A DNA stretch of 64,000 nucleotides from Cristatella mucedo (Eukaryota > Bryozoa > Phylactolaemata > Cristatellidae): the NCBI GenBank assembly GCA_009760855.2, contig WPIO01000022.1, positions 5,716,501-5,780,500 on the forward strand. The letters run 5' to 3'. The translations under genes were made by a program, and so were the position numbers. Shown one piece after another: positions 55,501 through 64,000 of the stretch (position 1 is its first letter; every line of letters begins with the position of its first letter). Below the pieces are notes generated by a model. The model saw only the letters and a list, made by a program, of their open reading frames with translations, searched no databases and was not told where the DNA came from.

Positions 55501-58400
55501 GCTATAGCTGCCGCCAGTGTCTGGAGGTAGGTCAGTTGCAGCTTCTTCTGTGCCCTGCCTAGAATGCAAAGGCTGTGCTCGCACCTGTCGTTGGGCAGTA
55601 AGCGACTGCATGCGAAATTAATGTCTCCAGTCCGATGCCTGGAGCTTGGCCTCACCATAAATTTTCGGTCGAAGCTGCCAGTTGTTTCATTAGACCAAAA
55701 GCTCAAACAAAGAGGAGCAAGGGCTGAGCAAGCGCCCCCTAGCGGTGGCCCCTACTGCGCAGATACGGAGCTGTCTGCTACAGCACTACTGCTACTACTA
55801 GTGGCAAGCACTCTGGTACGAGGGGGACAGCAAGAGCAATCACTGCCCGATCTCGAGTAGTCGCAGCGCTCGAGTTCGTAGAGCACCAACGCTAGCCCCG
55901 AAGGTTCCCCCCAGACGCTCCACGCCTGTTGCTCCGCGGCTGCAAGTCGAGCAGGGCAGGGTAAGGGTCGGTAAGAGGGCGTGCACCCTCGCGAACCTTT
56001 CATCCGGCCACGACCAGCCGGCTCTCACTGCCGCGACAAGTGTGGTTTGAGCGCTGGCGGCCAGCGTCTACTTCTGTTTGCCATGGCCTGACGATCGGCC
56101 ACCCTCGCAAAAACGGTTAGCTGATTTAACAGCCACATTTACATAGCGGCGTAAGAGCCTTAACGGCTATCACCGCCGCTTGCAGTCGACAGCAGAGGAT
56201 CGCCCGCTGCAGTACTCGAGCCCACGACCTGGGTCGTGAAGATCGAGCACCTTACTTCCTGGGCTAAGACCCGAGTGCAGCCCAGACTCGCCCTTAGTTT
56301 CGCTGTGTGAGAAGTCGGGCTCCCTCGGTGGACTTGTTTCCCGCCGGCCTCTTGCATAGGGAGTCGGTGTGTTGCTATGGCGCAGTGCAGCCATGTCGAT
56401 ATCCCCGAGTTTGCTTCCTGCATCTGCCATTGCTGCCACGCGCCGCTTTTCGTTTTCTCGCTTCCAGTGCTGGTGCTTGCATTTCAGTTGCCCTTGCCAC
56501 TACTTCTTGGTCACTTCTTTCTCGACTGCATCTGCTCTGCTTCACGCTTTGTATGCGAGATGGCTGGAGTGCAGCACGTAAGATGCTCGTGCGTAAGCAC
56601 CCACTTGATCGTGGGGTCTCTGGGGGGGGGGTAACGGCATCACATAAAGTCGTCGTGACAAGCATCGAGCACATGTCCAAGTATTCGTCTACGTTACACT
56701 GTTCTGCAGCTATCTGTATCTCTTTGACGTCGTAGGAATATTGCTCCTCTCAGAGGTGACCTGCTAATGCCAAGGGGGTGCCAGAGCTCGACCTGTTATC
56801 CGTGTAACCAATGACAGGAGGGCTGAAAGGGCTGCACCATTCAGGCTACGCCCTGCGGTCCCTGCCTAGGGGCTAGGGCTGCGAATCCTACTCCACATGT
56901 GCCGCCCGCCTGTCCTTGACCTGTCCTGTCCGGCCACGAAGTGCTCCGTGTGCTGCTCACGTGACTCACGTGACCTTTGAAGCTGTGGATTTTCTAAGCT
57001 TTTATGAGACAACTCGTATTTACTCAATAATAAGAATAATAATGGAAGTAAGTATCAAGTCTTCTATTTGGCTTCCCATGAGAACCAAATTTGTTTGCGA
57101 GGCCTTGCAAGAGAATCGATAGACAAGAGTTAATGACCAGTAGTAAGGTAACATGCTTAGACAAGCATGCAAGAGCATGCGAGAACACACTGAGGGCCAT
57201 TGGTTAGTAAGACAGTGCTTGTTAGTAGCATGCACATAATCATGCACAGATAAGCACGCAGGAACAAAAAAGGACAAGTTTACTGAGGCGTAAAAAAAAC
57301 CTGAGCATAGCAGATGAATTTTTACCTTAGACTTAGATTATGCAAAGCCACTGCAGGTCCTAATAGTAGCCAGATGCAAGTCTAGACTTTCGACACGTAC
57401 GGAACTGAAGGTCCGACCACCAAAAGATTTTTGATTCAGTTCGTGAAACGGCAAGACGACTGGAAGCAGAGGAGCGGGTGATGCTTGCGCACGTGACCGA
57501 AGGAGCAAGGAGGTCGGATAGGTAGGCTGGTGAAAGCGAGTGAAGCTACCTGTGAAGCCAGGCAGATGATCTTTAAGCTGATTTGATGCTTGAATATGGA
57601 GCTAATGAAGCTCGGACAGCAGTGGTGGCATGTGGCAGCTTCGCCGTTGATGGCCGACCATGTTGCGATGTTGAGTTTTGCAACAATTAATTGTGGCCGA
57701 TTAAGGGCACTGGCCAGGAGACTCGAAAACTGTAAATTGCGGCAATCGAGTCGCGATGTCACAAGCGCATGAACTAGTTTGGCTATCGTACTGGTAGTGT
57801 CATACTACTGACGATGCCCTTAATCCGTAGGCTGATTTGCCTTCGGTGGCCATGTGCTCAAGGCAATGACTGGTCGTGCTAGAACAGCAGGTCCAGCTTA
57901 CGGGCTGATGTCAAACTCAAGCAGCCAAAGCATGAATGTCGACTGCAGTCCCGCCTGAAAGTACTTTTTAAGGAGATTCCTTTGTTCTCGCATGACTCAT
58001 ATGTTGTATGCTTGGATGCCTTACTTTGTAACTACCGTCTAGCCTACATTATCTTTGGTGCGGAAAGAGCAATTCCTGAACAAGTGCGGACGCCGGATGT
58101 TTCCACCTCTCCTCTATCCATCCATCTGTCCATCACGTCTACCGTTCTTTGTGATTGTCGGTGACTGTCGAGTATCGGCCTGATGTTGAATCGGGGGGGG
58201 GGGGCTTTTCCTTGAGCTGCTTGATGCTATTTAAGCTCTGGATTACAGCTTATCTTTGTGTGCAGTATTTCAGTGCTATGAACCTACCGGAAGAAGAGCA
58301 GAAAAAGCGTCTCGATCAAGTCTGCAGGCACCGAGGTCAGAAAAAGCCTCCTCAGACTCCCACTGGGTTCTGGGATATTCATCTGGATCACACGGAGTAG
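45230..58400 (+). CDS. CtIP/RBBP8/SAE2-like DNA end-resection factor, multi-exon
   Basis: Exons: 45230-45341 (ATG), 48062-48113, 48255-48315, 48521-about 50158, then after at least one unidentified exon 55415-55526 and 58266-58400 (TAG). All identified junctions are GT-AG. Phases across the first four match exactly (1/1, 2/2, 0/0) and the last two also match (0/0). Residues 1-75 are helical (IFEKSVKKLKARDILLRKAL, NNDLENLTKQFELLYS). The 1.7-kb exon is Ser/Ala-rich and disordered and contains the PIP box QSRLDSFF and a KEN box (DFKENVPP). The last exons read SEVVRGKKRL...SYSCRQCLE and YFSAMNLPEEEQKKRLDQVC, RHRGQKKPPQTPTGFWDIHL. This is the CtIP/SAE2 C-terminal signature: a CxxC, then RHRxxxxPPxTPxxFW, including the CDK-site TP. 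CtIP activates MRE11 for end resection. Joining the N- and C-terminal halves is inference, supported by strand, order and family features. The protein stops soon after GFWDIHL. Confidence 0.72.
46140..46500 (+). mobile_element. Old L2-like 3' fragment in intron 1
   Basis: ACATTAAAAAAAACTAAAGA, a long UTR-like stretch and TTCTCTTAGGGTGCTATGCA. Strongly diverged. Confidence 0.4.
46560..46745 (+). mobile_element. L2 3' UTR and tail in intron 1
   Basis: GCATGCTGACCCTGTGCATG, GCAAATGTAAAGCGCCTAG and TTATCAAGTGTATTATTATT. Confidence 0.8.
46845..46945 (+). mobile_element. SINE-B fragment in intron 1
   Basis: GGGGCTCGAGCCACACCC, GCACAGCGCC, TTCGGTTTTCATAGGGTGC and TATATAAATGAATTATATTT. Confidence 0.5.
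47040..47790 (+). mobile_element. Old LINE RT fragment in intron 1
   Basis: CTAGTGCATGCGTTTGTGAC, GGTCGGCTGCAACTGGTGC, GGCTCCCTATCAAGC, CTTGCACCAGCCTACC and GTCTGGAACTCGCTTCC follow the L2-type RT thumb order. It ends GTGCTTTATAATCG with ATT repeats. More diverged than the main family. Confidence 0.55.
50204..51734. other. Intronic sequence, no recognised exon
   Basis: Lies downstream of the long exon. No domain-bearing ORF or AATAAA soon after the in-frame stop at 50201 was seen. Confidence 0.3.
51645..51735 (+). mobile_element. SINE-A fragment
   Basis: TGGCCTTCACGACCCAGGTC, ATGGATTCGAGTGAAGCAGG, CAATCCTTTATTGTCCATGG. The head and central part only. Confidence 0.5.
51736..52060 (-). mobile_element. 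L2 RT fragment
   Basis: The minus frame includes VLLEHLSFHLGVTGTAMQWF and RSYLSARFQSADVN, matching the L2 RT core region. Confidence 0.75.
52140..52240 (-). mobile_element. L2 3' end fragment
   Basis: AATAATAATGATGATAAAAA, AATCTATTTCTAGGCACTTA match the inverse tail. Confidence 0.5.
52465..52499. repeat. (TG)n microsatellite
   Basis: About 35 bp of TG repeats. Confidence 0.9.
52500..54839. other. Intronic sequence, no recognised exon
   Basis: A hairpin-prone stretch lies at 53232-53288 (GAAGAAC...GTTCTTC with an inner GTAGCC/GGCTAT). One or more missing exons of the CtIP-like gene should lie between 50158 and 55415. I could not identify them. Confidence 0.3.
54840..55343 (+). mobile_element. 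L2 3' part
   Basis: CGCTTTTCGGAATCTTACTG, AACCTCAAATCCTTTGGGG, CCCAAAGCCAGGAACTCGC, the 3' UTR and a final ATT tail. It sits just upstream of the exon at 55415. Confidence 0.8.
55527..56112. other. Intronic, GC-moderate
   Basis: Open plus frame at 55564-55860 without a recognisable domain. Confidence 0.25.
56113..56275 (-). mobile_element. SINE-A in CtIP-like intron
   Basis: The minus strand shows GTGGGCTCGAGTACTGCAG (B box), GGCGATCCTCTGCTGTCG, GCAAGCGGCGGTGATAGCCG, TTAAGGCTCTTACGCCGC, GCTGTTAAATCAGC. Confidence 0.7.
56276..57014. other. Intronic, no recognised gene
   Basis: A plus frame at 56307-56735 is open but Leu/Cys-rich and featureless. A G9 run lies near 56622. Confidence 0.25.
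57015..57790 (-). mobile_element. Old L2-like 3' fragment
   Basis: AATAATAAGAATAATAATGG (tail), a UTR-like stretch, TTCGTACGGAACTGAAGG-like and AGCCAGGCAGATGATCTTTA blocks. Ends in sequence matching the inverse RT thumb (CTCGGACAGCAGTGGTGGCA). Diverged from the main family. Confidence 0.45.
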
Positions 58401-59333
58401 GCTCACGAGGTTGTGGCTACAATTATTTGTATCTAACATCTTGAATTTTCAAATTCAAGCACTGTAATTCCTTGCAGCACGACTTGAGTTTTGCTGCTCG
58501 CTGGTGACGGCGTTGTTCAGCTGTAATGGCTAGCTTAGCTTGTAAGCCTTGCTTGAGCATGTACCCTGCAATGCGAGTTTCTGTGCCTCTGTGCGGCAAT
58601 TCTTTCTTGTCATTCATCAAGTAAACGTCCTGTGAAAATAGATGCCGATCTTGCAGTTGCAGACTTTACCGCACGATGCGTTTTTCATATTGGATTTGTT
58701 CTACTTCCAGTTGATGCATCCATCGTGCAGCTTGAACGATGTGACTGGGCACGATCGCTGCCAGTCGCATAAGCAATGCACTTTGAAAACCCTGTTCGAA
58801 GTGGTTATGAAATTATCAAGAAGCACCACCACTCGGTCATGGCAACTGCTACTGACACTATTCTTGTAATTGGGAGCAGTAAAACTCGGGTAGTGCGGCG
58901 GCCGGCCTTGTGGAAAGTGTTCGGTCACTATGGAAATCCTTTGCTCGTGAAATCAACTGGGCGGTTTTTTGTCAGCTGCTGCCAAGGAGTCAGCACTCGT
59001 AGTTTCCATGGAAACTGAGCAGGCATACCCGGTGATGGGGAGCCCTAAAAGCATCTTGCTGAGTCATGCTGCAAAGAGATCAGAAAAGCAAAGGCGACTA
59101 GCAAACGCCTTGGCAGCACGAATACTTATGTCCCGGCCCTAGCGTTTTTCCAATGCTGTCCTATCCTAGACAGCTAGTTTTTAGGGTTGGCATCCTGTTG
59201 GAGGCAGACGTTTGTTCAGCTGTTAGTGCCACTGCAAGCATTCGATTTGTATGCATTCAAGTTTCTACGACGTCCTGATCAGCTAAGGATGTTTCCTGAT
59301 GTGCATACTGCTTGCTGCCGTGTATTCAGCCAC
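58401..59333. other. 3' flank of the CtIP-like gene
   Basis: Presumed 3' UTR and beyond. I did not find a convincing AATAAA close to the stop. A G9-10 run lies just upstream of the last exon, at about 58192-58203. Confidence 0.3.
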
Positions 59334-59488
59334 GACTGATTTAACCACAGCCTCATTTGTATAGCAGCAGGAGAGCCTTCACGGCTATCACAACCGCTTG
59401 CTGTGGTCAATAAAGGATCGACCACTGCAGGACTCGAACCCCGGGTTGTGAAGAGCCAACACCTTACCCTTTGGCCAACACTCGGGGA
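59334..59488 (-). mobile_element. SINE-A
   Basis: The minus strand shows GGGGTTCGAGTCCTGCAG (B box), GGTCGATCCTTTATTGACC, AGCAAGCGGTTGTGATAGCC, AAGGCTCTCCTGCTGC, ATACAAATGAGGCTGTG. Confidence 0.7.
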
Positions 59489-59524
59489 CTAACTGGGTAT
59501 GTATGCACAAGTTTATCAGGTTCA

Positions 59525-59625
59525 ATGTCTTTTACACCCTGCCATCGGAAGCTAAGTAGCCAGAAAATGCTTTAGAGCCGACTGGTAGGTGCGGTAGCCC
59601 ACGTAGCTCAGTTTTTAGAGCATTT
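59525..59625 (+). other. Possible 5S-rRNA/tRNA-like remnant
   Basis: CACCCTGCCATCGGAAGCTA and GGTGCGGTAGCCC loosely resemble 5S rRNA blocks. The following CACGTAGCTCAGTTTTTAGA resembles a tRNA 5' half with an A box. Neither molecule is complete. Confidence 0.2.
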
Positions 59626-60087
59626 TTTTAATTAACAGAAGTTTGATGGAAGCGGTACGTTTGTCTTCTCTCAATACCCTCCGCCCATCCTCCCCCAAGG
59701 TCCTGCACATCCAAATCTATACCTCGTCTATCTAGCATTTTGTACGTTTGAGGACTAATGGGATCCTGACTGCAGGGGCGAATGCTATCGTCAGAAGAAT
59801 GTCAGGCCCGTCGTGCATGTCTTATTTGTACCTAAGTACTTTAAAGCGCTGCCACCATTGACAGCAGGCTTCGGTGGCCCGTGTTTCCTCAGAGGTCGAT
59901 CGACTTGTCTCGTTCACTTCAGCAAGCACTTCAGACGTACCCGGACCGGTTTGCTGCTTGATGACTCAGGTTCAGTTTGAATAATTCCTTCCTACAACAG
60001 CTGAGAAGGTGAGACTGCCCGAGAAGGTCCCTCTGAGGGGGGCAGGCCAGATGGCATTTGTCCCTGTTGCTCTTGCACTAATCGACC

Positions 60088-60392
60088 GATAGCTATTAGA
60101 CGTCCTCACTTAAAAGACTTAAAGTTCGCTGACATTGCAAGTGGTGGACATTGGCCCACAGTGCTTCCTTCCTCCAGTGCTTGCCTCCGAAAGAAGCCAA
60201 AGCAGGCTGGCCACACTTGATGCAGGACAAGACAACGCCTGAAAGCTATCGGATGTGCTCACTTAAGACTTTTCACGTTCGCAGACATTGAGAGTGGACA
60301 TCAGCCCACAGATATACAGTGCTTGCTTCCTCGAGCTGCCTCCGAAAGAAGCCAAAGCACGCTGGCCATGCTTGATGCATTACAAGACAACG
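60088..60392. repeat. About 150-bp tandem duplication
   Basis: Copy 1 (60088-60237) and copy 2 (60240-60392) share GCTATTAGACGTCCTCACTT against GCTATCGGATGTGCTCACTT, GCCTCCGAAAGAAGCCAAAG, GCTGGCCA, and CTTGATGCA...ACAAGACAACG. Confidence 0.8.
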
Positions 60393-61234
60393 TTCTACAA
60401 AGACTAAGTAGGTCATACGCAGGCTTAGCTGTAAGTGATACTCTGTTGAAATAGGATGGTTTGCTAGCTTGCTTTGGGTGCCCGAGACTCGTGAGGCCTG
60501 CGAGACGTGCTCTTCCTTTGGTGAGGCTTGGTGCAGTGGAAAGGGGCTGTGAGAGTTTGGTTCAGGCCATGCAAGCCTGGATGTTAGCTGAAACTCGTGA
60601 TAACATTGTCATAGGCGTGGCTAATTATAGATCCTTGCTCTTATTTGTATGAGCACGGTTCGATCGAGCAGGGCACTGCATCTGGGTTGGAGGACATCCA
60701 TTTCTGCATGACAATGTCCAAAGCCGGTGGTATCATCGATGTACCATCCTGTCTTAGCTTGACAAATTGTGAGCACAAGTTCAGTTGCTGTCCCCTGTCC
60801 CATATTGGCATGGCAGATACAGACTGCAACTGCAAGAGACGTTTGATTGCATAGCGGCGCCTCGTAATGAAGTCCGAAAAATTCAAGTGAACATTGCAGC
60901 ATGATCCATATCAGCAGGAGTCGTGCACATAAGTTGTGTTGCCATGCAGTGGCAACACGAGTCTGGTTTAGCACCAGACAACTTTTCAGCACCACTCAGC
61001 TTTCCCGACCAACGCAAATGTAATAGCCAGCGTTTTGCACTCCTCAGAGAAGACCTATTTCACAACCCACTTACGGTTGTCTTACAGCTCTTATAAATTG
61101 AGACATTAGGTATATGCTAATACCAATAGGCAAATAAACTTGTTTTGTAATGTGCTTAGAGCAAGCAATAGATTGCACTAGAATGCCCAAAGCAAGCACG
61201 AGTAGTTAGGTGAGGCTTATTTGTTAACACGTTT
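60393..61234. other. No firm gene
   Basis: Open frames exist on both strands at 60621-60995. Neither shows a recognisable domain. Confidence 0.25.
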
Positions 61235-62125
<891 letters not shown>

Positions 62126-62344
62126 GCCTCGAAGTTTGATAGTGCTCTTGCATGATGGCAGTATAAGAAGACACAAGATTTTTCTCAGACCAGCTTAAAA
62201 GCGAAGGCAGGGATCGTTGTCAGGAAGAAACTTGAAACTGTCAGCTGAGGAAAAAATACCCAGCAGAGAGAAAGGAGAAAATGATACACAGGATGTCAAC
62301 GAAAGAGCACATGACGAAGAACTCAGTTTAGCTTCATTTCATCT

Positions 62345-62517
62345 GACTGGGAGCGGCTCATCAGCCAAAGGTGGGAAGATATATGCTTTTCACGACCTCG
62401 GCCCCGAGGGCGTGGGTGTGGATACTGGTGGGCGATCCTTTATAGCAGCTGCAAGCAGTGGTGATAGCCGTAAAAGCTCTTCTATCGCTCTACAAAAGAG
62501 GCTGTTGAATCAGCTAG
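62345..62517 (+). mobile_element. SINE-A with (AT)n tail
   Basis: TTCACGACCTCGGCCCCGAG, GGGCGATCCTTTATAGCAGC, GCAAGCAGTGGTGATAGCCG, TAAAAGCTCTTCTATCGC and GGCTGTTGAATCAGCTAG. An AT tract follows it. Confidence 0.7.

Positions 62518-62602
<85 letters not shown>
62518..62602. repeat. (AT)n microsatellite
   Basis: An AT tract between a SINE-A and a SINE-B. Confidence 0.95.
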
Positions 62603-62604
<2 letters not shown>

Positions 62605-62726
62605 CATAGCACCCTCATTAAAAAAAACTTAATCTCTATTCATGTGCCACCAGGCTCGAGCCCACCGATGACCTCGGCCAGACCTTGGTCGGGGCTAGTA
62701 CCTTAACCATTCAGCCAAACCAGATG
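62598..62726 (-). mobile_element. SINE-B
   Basis: The minus strand shows TGGTTAAGGTACTAGCCCCG (A-box area), CGGTGGGCTCGAGCC, then AAGTTTTTTTTAATGAGGG and TGCTATGCAATATAT. Confidence 0.6.
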
Positions 62727-62727
62727 T

Positions 62728-62910
62728 GAGCCGTGATGGCACACTGGGTAAGGCGGTTGCTTTCATGACCTCAGTCCCGAGGTCGTGGGTTCGATTCCTG
62801 TGGTGGGCGATCCTTTATCGCCACTGCAAGCGGCGTGATAGCCATAAAGGCTCTTCTGTCGCTATACAAAAAGAGGCTGTTTCAGCAGCTAGGATTTATT
62901 TATTATTTAT
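62728..62910 (+). mobile_element. SINE-A, well preserved
   Basis: GAGCCGTGATGGCACACTGG (A box), GTCGTGGGTTCGATTCCTG (B box), GGGCGATCCTTTATCGCCAC, AAGGCTCTTCTGTCGC, TATACAAAAAGAGGCTG, then an ATTT tail. Confidence 0.85.
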
Positions 62911-63958
62911 TTAGAGAATGACGAGAAGGTCTGGGAGAGACAACATTAATCAAACAGTTGTCAAGAGAAAGAACGTGTAGAACAACTGCTATCGTGCACT
63001 AGAATTGGCATCCACCATGATGAGAATTAAGATGTCAGACCGCGAGTGTTTCCTAATGTATAAACTGCCGAGTATGTTGAGGTAAAATGTCGACGACGAC
63101 GTACAGTTAATCGAGTTAATCGCCAAACTATACATTTTTAGCAACAGGTAAAGATGAAGCTGCTGTTTTTTCGGAACTTTTTTATTTACTAGACTTGGAG
63201 CTGGCCGCCAGTGGTCAGTGCTAAGTGCTTGCAAGCACTTAGGCTGGGGCTCTCCAACGCTGGAGGCTGGGGCTCTCCAACGCGAGTAAGGAGCTCCGGC
63301 AGTTCTGTTTATAGCTGTTTAAGGCTGGCGCTTGAGCTTCGACGGCTTGAGCTTCTCCCTCGGCGGCTCATTACGAGATTTGAGCCGTATTTGAAGTGTG
63401 CAGCGGTTAGTATCTCCAGATACTTCACTCCATAGAACTTGTGAAAGGAGCTGAGGTTAATGTTCATGGGTACTTACACATTGAACAGGCAACGGTGAGA
63501 CCTAAAGTCTTGGGAGAGGATATCAAGCATGTCGGTTGCTATTGGGTTCGCCAAGAAAAATCTTGAGCAGCTCAGACTAGGAATGATTACAGCGAGTTTT
63601 TGAAACTGGTGCAGACTTCTCATAGTGCAAATCCTGCAAGTGTAATGCATTTCCTAGCACATGAAATATACATCCCACCCACCAATCCACCCATCTTTTG
63701 AGATCTTGATAACCTTTTGAGCTTACTAGGACTGACTGAAAATTAAGAAAGAGGGCTGTGAAATGTTTTGTTGTACTTGCTTATTCGAAAGCCTGAATAT
63801 GTGCGCGTGCTGCTTCTGAAATCTCATCTTGATATGCAACAACTAAATAAGCTGCTGCATAGCTACAATATGAATGCTTTCCAATCTCTTACTGTATGTC
63901 ACCAGAATTTTTTAGATTGGCTCTCTTCAGCAGTCAGGCTAAGCCCTGCACATTATAT
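62911..63958. other. No recognised gene
   Basis: Contains a perfect 22-bp palindrome at 63221-63242 and a 24-bp tandem duplication (AGGCTGGGGCTCTCCAACGC) at 63241-63288. Short ORFs only. Confidence 0.4.
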
Positions 63959-63959
63959 A

Positions 63960-64000
63960 AATTTTTTTAATACATTTGTATAGTGCCCTAAGAGAACTTA
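63960..64000 (-). mobile_element. SINE-B or L2 tail, cut by window edge
   Basis: ACATTTGTATAGTGCCCTAA and GAGAACTTA match the inverse 3' end shared by L2 and SINE-B. Confidence 0.5.

Noticed and set aside
62728-62800. A functional tRNA gene (A and B boxes present)
   Set aside because: The same head occurs in many copies with a fixed non-tRNA body and tail, and the cloverleaf is not complete. It is a SINE head.

Overview
This is a nuclear window from an animal, most likely an invertebrate. The evidence is GT-AG introns, isolated coding exons in a sea of repeats, CpG-rich promoters, tRNA-derived SINEs, an L2-type LINE family with (ATT)n tails, a hAT-type MITE and long dinucleotide microsatellites. 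There are no bacterial operons. I cannot name the phylum from this sequence.

Genes. Three multi-exon genes can be assembled by matching splice sites and reading phase. (1) A RasGEF-domain gene on the minus strand (28447 down to at least 23857): a CpG-rich first exon, a long disordered exon, then four short exons that tile a CDC25-type RasGEF domain. (2) A CtIP/RBBP8/SAE2 homologue on the plus strand (45230-58400): N-terminal helical exons, a 1.7-kb disordered exon with a PCNA-binding PIP box and a KEN box, and two C-terminal exons carrying the CxxC and RHR...PPQTPTGFW signature. (3) The start of a probable FERM-type gene on the plus strand (exons at 36155 and 36761), which shares a CpG-rich divergent promoter with a 750-residue single-exon ORF on the minus strand (33611-35863; possible PH-like/GARIN-like N terminus). 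A pipsqueak-type HTH exon lies at 8930-9136 (minus). Several weaker ORF-like exons are listed with low confidence.

Layout. 1-4400: a decayed plus-strand L2 LINE interrupted by four later insertions (one SINE-B, two SINE-A, one inverted L2). 4400-9900: mostly unique sequence with microsatellites and the HTH exon. 9895-10390: a MITE with about 50-bp terminal inverted repeats. 10500-17500: L2 fragments, (AT)n and (TG)n. 17500-23100: mostly unique, with one old repeat copy and SINEs. 23100-28500: RasGEF gene. 28500-33500: sparse. 33600-36820: divergent gene pair. 37000-45100: SINEs, a SPIN-like hAT MITE (41167-41361) and an L2 mosaic (42300-44090). 45230-58400: CtIP-like gene, with introns full of L2 and SINE copies. 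58400-64000: duplications, an L2 copy, SINEs and (AT)n.

The repeats work as a set. The L2 family is the likely engine. SINE-B carries an L2-like 3' end and so probably uses L2 reverse transcriptase. SINE-A has a different tail. None of the copies here looks intact.
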